Shown here piece after piece: positions 59,701 through 64,000 of a stretch of DNA of 64,000 bases. Within the stretch, counting starts at the first letter, position 1. Each line of letters starts with the position of its first letter. The notes beneath the pieces are model-generated. The model was not told the DNA's origin. It did no database searches and worked only from the letters and a program-made list of their open reading frames with translations. The position numbers and the translations under genes are program-made. Source of the stretch: Sanderia malayensis (taxonomy: Eukaryota; Cnidaria; Scyphozoa; Semaeostomeae; Pelagiidae); contig RQOL01000660.1 in assembly GCA_013076295.1 (NCBI GenBank), positions 1,178,001-1,242,000 on the forward strand, read 5' to 3'.

Positions 59701-62353
59701 AAGATCTTGTATGAGTTTTTCAAACTGCTTGATATTCATAACGAAAAAGCCCTGAATGATGTCCAGTTCTGTGTGCTGATGAGAGCCATAACAGACCTGA
59801 ACAAGAATCGCATATACAAAGTGTTTGATATGCTCGATACGGATTGTTCTGGATCGATCGATTTCAACGAGTTCTATTTACTTATGTGCATCCTAATAGC
59901 CGTGAAAGACAACATGGAGAAAGCCTTTATTCACAAACACTCGAGAACTGTGTTCGATCTACTAGACGAAGACGCCAGCGAGAATATATCAGCGCACGAG
60001 TTCGAGTCCTTTGGCTTCCTCTTCAACATGCACAAGAATAGTATAAAAGATATTTTTGTCGAGTTCGATGTGTCCGGGGATCAGAATTTGGACTATTCAG
60101 AGTTCAAAATGTTCGCAATGGAATGTATTGATAGACAAATCGAGCTTGAAGCTGAAAAGAAAAACGCTTGGCCACTGTGTCAAATCTTGTAAGCGAAACT
60201 CATGGGGATGTTTTCTATATGTTTATTGTTCTTCACGATTATTGTTCTTTACGATTATTGTTCTTCACGATTCTTGTTCTTTACGATTATTGTTCTTCAC
60301 GATTCTTGTTCTTTACGATTATCGTTCTTTACGATTACTGCTCATTGTTTTTATTGCACTTTAAGCATTTTCTGGCATCATTTTAGATTAAACTAATTTA
60401 AACGTGTTAAAAATGGAATACACAAGAATTAATATAACCTCAAGAGTTGGGCTTTCAACAAAGACAAAACGTTTGAGATTTGTGGCTTTGATTTCAAGAT
60501 CTTTGAATATTGTTCTGTTCTGTTTTTTTAGATGACACACTTAAGAACTGTGTGTTTTAAGAACTGTGTGTTTCACTTAATGTGTACAGTCAAATCTGCA
60601 TAGTTCGAACTCGTGTAATTAGAACTCTATCTAATTTGAACCAAATTCTCTATCCCTTCAAGGATCACTAATGATCCAATTCTTATAAAACCAACCTCTA
60701 TAATTCAAACATTTTGTAATTCGAACATTTTCATGCTTCCCCAGGGTGTTCGAATAAAACAGAGTTGACTGTATATCTAAGAACCAGTTTTTTTATCCTA
60801 ACATCAAAAGTTAACACAATAGCCACACAAAGATGTATACATGATTAACATGGGTTTATAAATAAAAAACTTCATCCATAAATACAATACCTGATGATCA
60901 GATTTTGTAAAGGAACAACATGTCACATGACTTGGGTGTGTACCAATCACTTGAGCCTTTGAATTAACATCACCACTGTGGCTTACATCATACACTGTAC
61001 AGCTGTTGTCTAAACCCCTGTAAAACAACAAGCGATAATCAAATGCAAATTGTTTCAGCAACTTCCCTTTAATAAATCAATCCAAAATTAGGGGTGGGGG
61101 AAGTAGGGACAGCTGCCCCCATGCATTGACTCTACGGGGTCAGCATTGTGCCATGTAAAAGTTTCACCGTGTATACTTTGTTTTGGATACAAATTATGTT
61201 ATACTTTATTTAACATTTTATTGTCATTCTAATATTATTAATTGAAAATGCGTTATTCTTGAGTAGCTGCCCCCGCCACCCCGAAATGCTTGAGCATTAC
61301 TCAATGCAATTGAAACATACCCGCATGCAACCAGCTTTTGGGATGGAGAATAAGACAGAGCCATCACTCCGCTAGTTTTTGTTCCAATCATATTTTCCTG
61401 TGAGAATAATATGTATATATATATCTTAAGAGTTCAACGTGTAGAGTCAGATTTTTGCTAATACAATTAGACTCAACATAAAAGATAACTCAGAGGAAGA
61501 AATAGTAAAATACCTTATTTGTTGTGTACGCATCCCATACAACAATTTTTCCATCCTGTAAATGAAAAATGGACATAGAGAGCATTAATAGATTTAGAAT
61601 GGTGGTATAACCTAGTGGCTAAGGTGCTGGGTTTGATCCTTTAGAGGCGATGCCTTCACTGGTTCAAATCCACGTATGGTCGGAGCCACGAACTATAAGC
61701 CGTCAGCCAACTCAGCTGTCCATCCTTCCGAGGTCGGTAAATGAGTACCCAGAATTTCTGGGGGTAAGGGTTTATACCAAATGGACCCACATTGATAACA
61801 GCTATTATAGTTGAAGTGGCTATCCAGTATCAATATTTGTACTAGCTTACTTTACTTAATTGTTTTCAAAAAGCAAAGGAAACAGTTGCCTGCTTTTTCT
61901 CAAAAGCATGGTGTAATGATAGTGACCTACAATGACATACTTGGGAGCTGCTGATCAAATGTTGGCCATCAGATGCCCAATCAAGGCAAAGAATTTTGCT
62001 TTGATGTCCTTTCAATGTCCTTCTTGTTTTCAGCTGAGGAACTTGCAGCATTGGGACTTTCTCAGATATAGTGTGAACTGAAAGACGCGTGAAACATTTA
62101 ATCAGCCCATTCTCAACACTACACTACACCTGCCGCCAGGTGTTGTCAGCTGATAACACGAATATGTATCGAAATAAAACACATTTTACATATTATAAAG
62201 CTTACGATCAACATCATGGAGTTTCATTTTTTCTTCTTCGAGTTTCTCTTTTAAGTTCTGCGCTTCTCTAGTGAGTGATGCGAGCAAATCACCGCCAGAT
62301 TCGGCTCTGTTTCTTCTCATATTTCTTGGAGATTGGTTCGCTCGGTTCGCCAT
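56705..62353 (-). CDS. GNB5: G protein subunit beta 5
   Basis: Twelve exons join in phase to 361 residues: 62353-62206, 62077-61941, 61555-61514, 61397-61321, 61017-60891, 58905-58808, 58559-58514, 58394-58303, 57855-57807, 57367-57271, 57130-57072, 56818-56705. Gbeta5 is a WD40 propeller that pairs with R7-type RGS proteins to speed G protein shut-off. The N-terminal coil [20 protein letters not shown] is of the beta-5 type rather than beta-1 to -4. Blades show [82 protein letters not shown] and GSWDQTIRV. The protein ends at RV, lacking the usual final Trp. Exon 3 is only 42 bp. The roughly 2 kb fifth intron contains EFCAB9 on the other strand. Confidence 0.93.
57943..58251. mobile_element. 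CCCAGGGGGGC element with CCCAAAAATATC repeats, copy 2
   Basis: Same plan as 36265-36594, in the opposite sense: CCCAGGGGGGGGCACTC at the left, GAGTGCCTCTCCCTGGG at the right, with an internal array of ACCCAAAAATATCA words. It lies in the GNB5 intron between exons 9 and 8. Confidence 0.8.
58665..58760. repeat. CACTACATTGCGTCCC inverted repeat
   Basis: CATTGCGTCCCTGTGCCTCGCTCG at the left is mirrored by CGAGCGAGGCACTGGGACGT at the right with about 30 bp between. The left end shares words with 28330-28460 and 34318-34405. It lies in the GNB5 intron between exons 7 and 6. Confidence 0.65.
58984..59291. repeat. Inverted-end element with GTTTCTTA words
   Basis: Left end ACACCCATTTTTTTATAAGA, right end TTGTAAAACAAAATGGGTGT. 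The interior is full of GTTTCTTAG/GGTTTC words. It has the same general plan as 23341-23627 and 30864-31138. It lies in GNB5 intron 5, upstream of EFCAB9. Confidence 0.65.
59626..60192 (+). CDS. EFCAB9: EFCAB9-like EF-hand protein, intronless, nested in GNB5
   Basis: 188 residues in a single exon. In mammals EFCAB9 is a calcium sensor of the sperm CatSper channel. The match covers the full length: [20 protein letters not shown] at the N-terminus, [31 protein letters not shown] and [18 protein letters not shown]. Three EF-hand loops are visible: [12 protein letters not shown] (canonical), [12 protein letters not shown] (no central Gly) and [12 protein letters not shown]. The start at 59626 (MKVSS) was preferred over the in-frame ATG at 59557 because it aligns with the mammalian start. 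The frame is undamaged. It lies on the strand opposite GNB5, wholly inside GNB5 intron 5. The lack of introns in an intron-rich neighbourhood suggests a retrocopy (inference). Confidence 0.85.
   Translation: MKVSSPLLENLHLHKTYCLLPGRNVKILYEFFKLLDIHNEKALNDVQFCVLMRAITDLNKNRIYKVFDMLDTDCSGSIDFNEFYLLMCILIAVKDNMEKAFIHKHSRTVFDLLDEDASENISAHEFESFGFLFNMHKNSIKDIFVEFDVSGDQNLDYSEFKMFAMECIDRQIELEAEKKNAWPLCQIL
60226..60345. repeat. 15-bp tandem repeat after EFCAB9
   Basis: About eight copies of a 15-bp unit, GTTCTTTACGATTAT or GTTCTTCACGATTCT alternating, just after the EFCAB9 stop. It would be in the EFCAB9 3' UTR if transcribed. Confidence 0.85.
60585..60773 (-). mobile_element. MITE, TACAGTCAAC family, copy D (inverted)
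   Basis: TACAGTCAAATCTGCATAG at the left and CAGAGTTGACTGTA at the right: the reverse complement of the copies at 1755 and 7438. 189 bp, in GNB5 intron 5. Confidence 0.8.
61597..61850 (+). mobile_element. tRNA-derived SINE
   Basis: The head looks like a tRNA gene: an A-box-like TGGCTAAGGTGCTGG at 61616-61630 and a B box GGTTCAAATCC at 61662-61672, with no intact cloverleaf. A tRNA-unrelated body follows, including GGTAAATGAGTACC. It lies in the GNB5 intron between exons 3 and 2 and is not a functional tRNA gene. Confidence 0.75.
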
Positions 62354-62692
62354 GTTTTTCTAAAGATAATAGAAGTTTCCCTTCTAATATCTTTTATTTT
62401 TCAAAGTGAAGGAAAGTCAAACAACACGGAAGTCCCTTGTTTGTTTTTTTTGCAGCTGCACTTCAGAAATCTCCGTTTGAATCCGAGGTACTGTAGTAAG
62501 CAAGTTTCTAGTATGCAGCAAAATCTTCGTCAAAGTAAATCTCATGTTTGCTGTGCTACAGTGCTACATGACATTACGATACATGCTATAGATCATTGCC
62601 CTTCCTCCTTTCAGCTTATTGCAGGAAAGGAAATGTTGCAAGCTCTGTCTTTCATTTAAAAATTATTAAATTTTGAATTGAAAGATATAGAA
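62354..62692. promoter_or_regulatory. Shared upstream region of GNB5 and the 76-residue gene
   Basis: 339 bp lie between the outward-facing start codons. This gap must hold the 5' UTRs and probably a bidirectional promoter (inference). No clear TATA box was assigned. Confidence 0.45.
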
Positions 62693-63974
62693 ATGGCTTC
62701 GCTATTGAGGAGACAACCAAGGCTACTATTGACAACAGAGGTTCTACAAGGCAAGCAGAATAAGGTATGGTATTTGGTCAAAACCGAAACAGACGATGAT
62801 GCACTGCGTGCGCGCAGATCATCGTACCCTTTTCAGTGCAGTGCAGCCTCGCCCTGTTTCATACCCCTCCCTTCCCACGTGGAGCAGGAAAACAGCTTCA
62901 ACAACCAACCAGCTCCAACACATCGTTTTTTTAGAGCACTTATATATTATTAAACAGTGGGATACATGTTCCATACAGTAAACAGGGAAAAGCTACCATG
63001 ATTTAATTTATCATAACAAATTAATTTTAATTTAAGCTGCACCATCTTCATTACTATCAGAGAGAGGGGATGGGGTAATATTTTATTTTATTGAGATTTC
63101 ATTTCTGCATTCACTCTGCATTGTGGCAGCTGCACATACGATGCGAAGTAATTAGTGCATGATAAAGTAGCAAGATCTCGCACGAAAGTTCTGCCATGCT
63201 CTGTATAGACTGATCTACGGTGATCAATTTATATTGTTCTACCCTATTGTTACCACAGGCATGCCATTTACATACATACCCTATACTCTGTGGTCTTTAC
63301 CCCAGCTCCACTGGACACAGGTCCTAGTCACTAAAATGTATTGTGCACTGCACACTGAAAATAACAATACTGTGGGACTAATATAAATTGGCCCTTAAAT
63401 GCTTGTGATTTTTTTGGGAAGTGAGGAGCTGTTTATTTTGTTTTCCTCTATTGTTCTTCTATTGTTCTCTTCTATTGTTCCCTTCTATTGTTCTCTTCTA
63501 TTGTTCTCCTATATTATTCTTCTATTGTTTTTCTATTGTTCTCTTCTATTGTTTTATTGTTCAATTTGAGTATGCTGGCAACTTGTCCCCAAGTTTTCTG
63601 TAGCTCTGTCTAAATTTTGTTTGTAAAACTCATTTGTTTCATGTTATTGAGCAGGCCTCAAAGACATTGCAGAAGTTCCAAGTATCAAATTACATGACAG
63701 GCACTGGCATGAAGCGATCATTACCTGTTAATACTGTAAGTAAAAGAAGTAACCAAATTATTCAAGTTACTGATGAAAGAGAAAGTTGACTTTTTCTACT
63801 TATTTAAATCGTTATGATATATATTCTACCTTACTAATTGTACCTGCTTTGCTGTGTATTGATTGTTATTGTGATTTTGTCCGGTTTTTGAAATAGCAAT
63901 GTGATAAGTTCCTGATCAAAGAGAAGTTTTGTTTAGAGTTATCAAAAGTCATCCCCAAAGCATGCAAATTATAG
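62693..63974 (+). CDS. Small unrecognised protein, 76 residues
   Basis: Three exons join in phase 0: 62693-62764, 63655-63735 and 63897-63974. The product starts MASLLRRQPRLLLTTEVLQG, has a middle exon SNYMTGTGMKRSLPVN, and ends SKVIPKACKL. Each junction has good GT and AG sites (GTATGG/GAGCAG, GTAAGT/AAATAG). It is basic and has no signal peptide or membrane segment. I do not recognise a family. The last exon could instead continue by splicing beyond the window, since only 26 bases follow the stop. Its head-to-head position with GNB5 supports it being a real gene. Confidence 0.6.
63440..63555. repeat. TTCTATTGTTCTC tandem repeat
   Basis: About nine copies of a 12-14 bp unit TCTTCTATTGTTC in the first intron of the small gene at 62693-63974. 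Confidence 0.8.
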
Positions 63975-64000
63975 CATGAATTTTTGCCAAGGAACTGTTA

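Noticed and set aside
61605..61680. Possible tRNA gene
   Set aside because: A and B boxes are present, but no acceptor stem or anticodon arm folds, and a non-tRNA body follows; called a SINE.

Overview
The window is a 64 kb piece of an AT-rich, intron-rich animal genome. Genes have many short GT-AG exons, introns are stuffed with short inverted-repeat elements, and the gene families are metazoan (STRA6, HNRNPK, GNB5, FAM219, TTC24, EFCAB9). No bacterial, plant or viral genes are seen. A lipoxygenase ending in threonine, as I recall for some corals, and the style of the transposon proteins suggest a cnidarian-grade invertebrate. That placement is inference and is not proven by the sequence.

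Layout from left to right. (1) 1332-10656, minus: a 12-exon lipoxygenase whose N-terminus is a signal peptide plus an EMI-like cysteine domain instead of the usual PLAT domain. A 1.9 kb foldback element with six TGACGTCA palindromes sits in its first intron. (2) 10657-15738: gene-poor, with tandem repeats and small transposon-like elements. (3) 15739-18864, minus: an unrecognised 421-residue protein with a C-terminal MYND zinc finger. It is head to head with (4) 19482-30849, plus: STRA6, the retinol transporter/receptor, 19 exons. (5) 32375-35364, plus: a FAM219 family gene. (6) 37648-45708, plus: HNRNPK with three KH domains and an RGG box. (7) 46556-50294, plus: a TTC24-like TPR protein with a C-terminal CaaX-like CVIQ. 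(8) 50484-56363: a complete 5.9 kb DNA transposon with 44-bp near-identical terminal inverted repeats. It carries two divergent genes: a SAM-domain protein (minus) and a very large DDE-type transposase (plus) broken by one frameshift. (9) 56705-62353, minus: GNB5 (G protein beta 5) in 12 exons. An intronless EFCAB9 gene is nested on the other strand inside its fifth intron. (10) 62693-63974, plus: a small 76-residue gene, unrecognised, head to head with GNB5.

The host genes do not form an obvious pathway. They look like an ordinary stretch of animal chromosome with two head-to-head pairs. The parts that most deserve attention are the EMI-lipoxygenase fusion and the large two-gene transposon. 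Several short inverted-repeat families recur across the window and explain most of the intronic sequence that has internal symmetry.

All exon models were read by eye from splice consensus, phase and protein similarity. Small terminal exons and UTRs may be missed.
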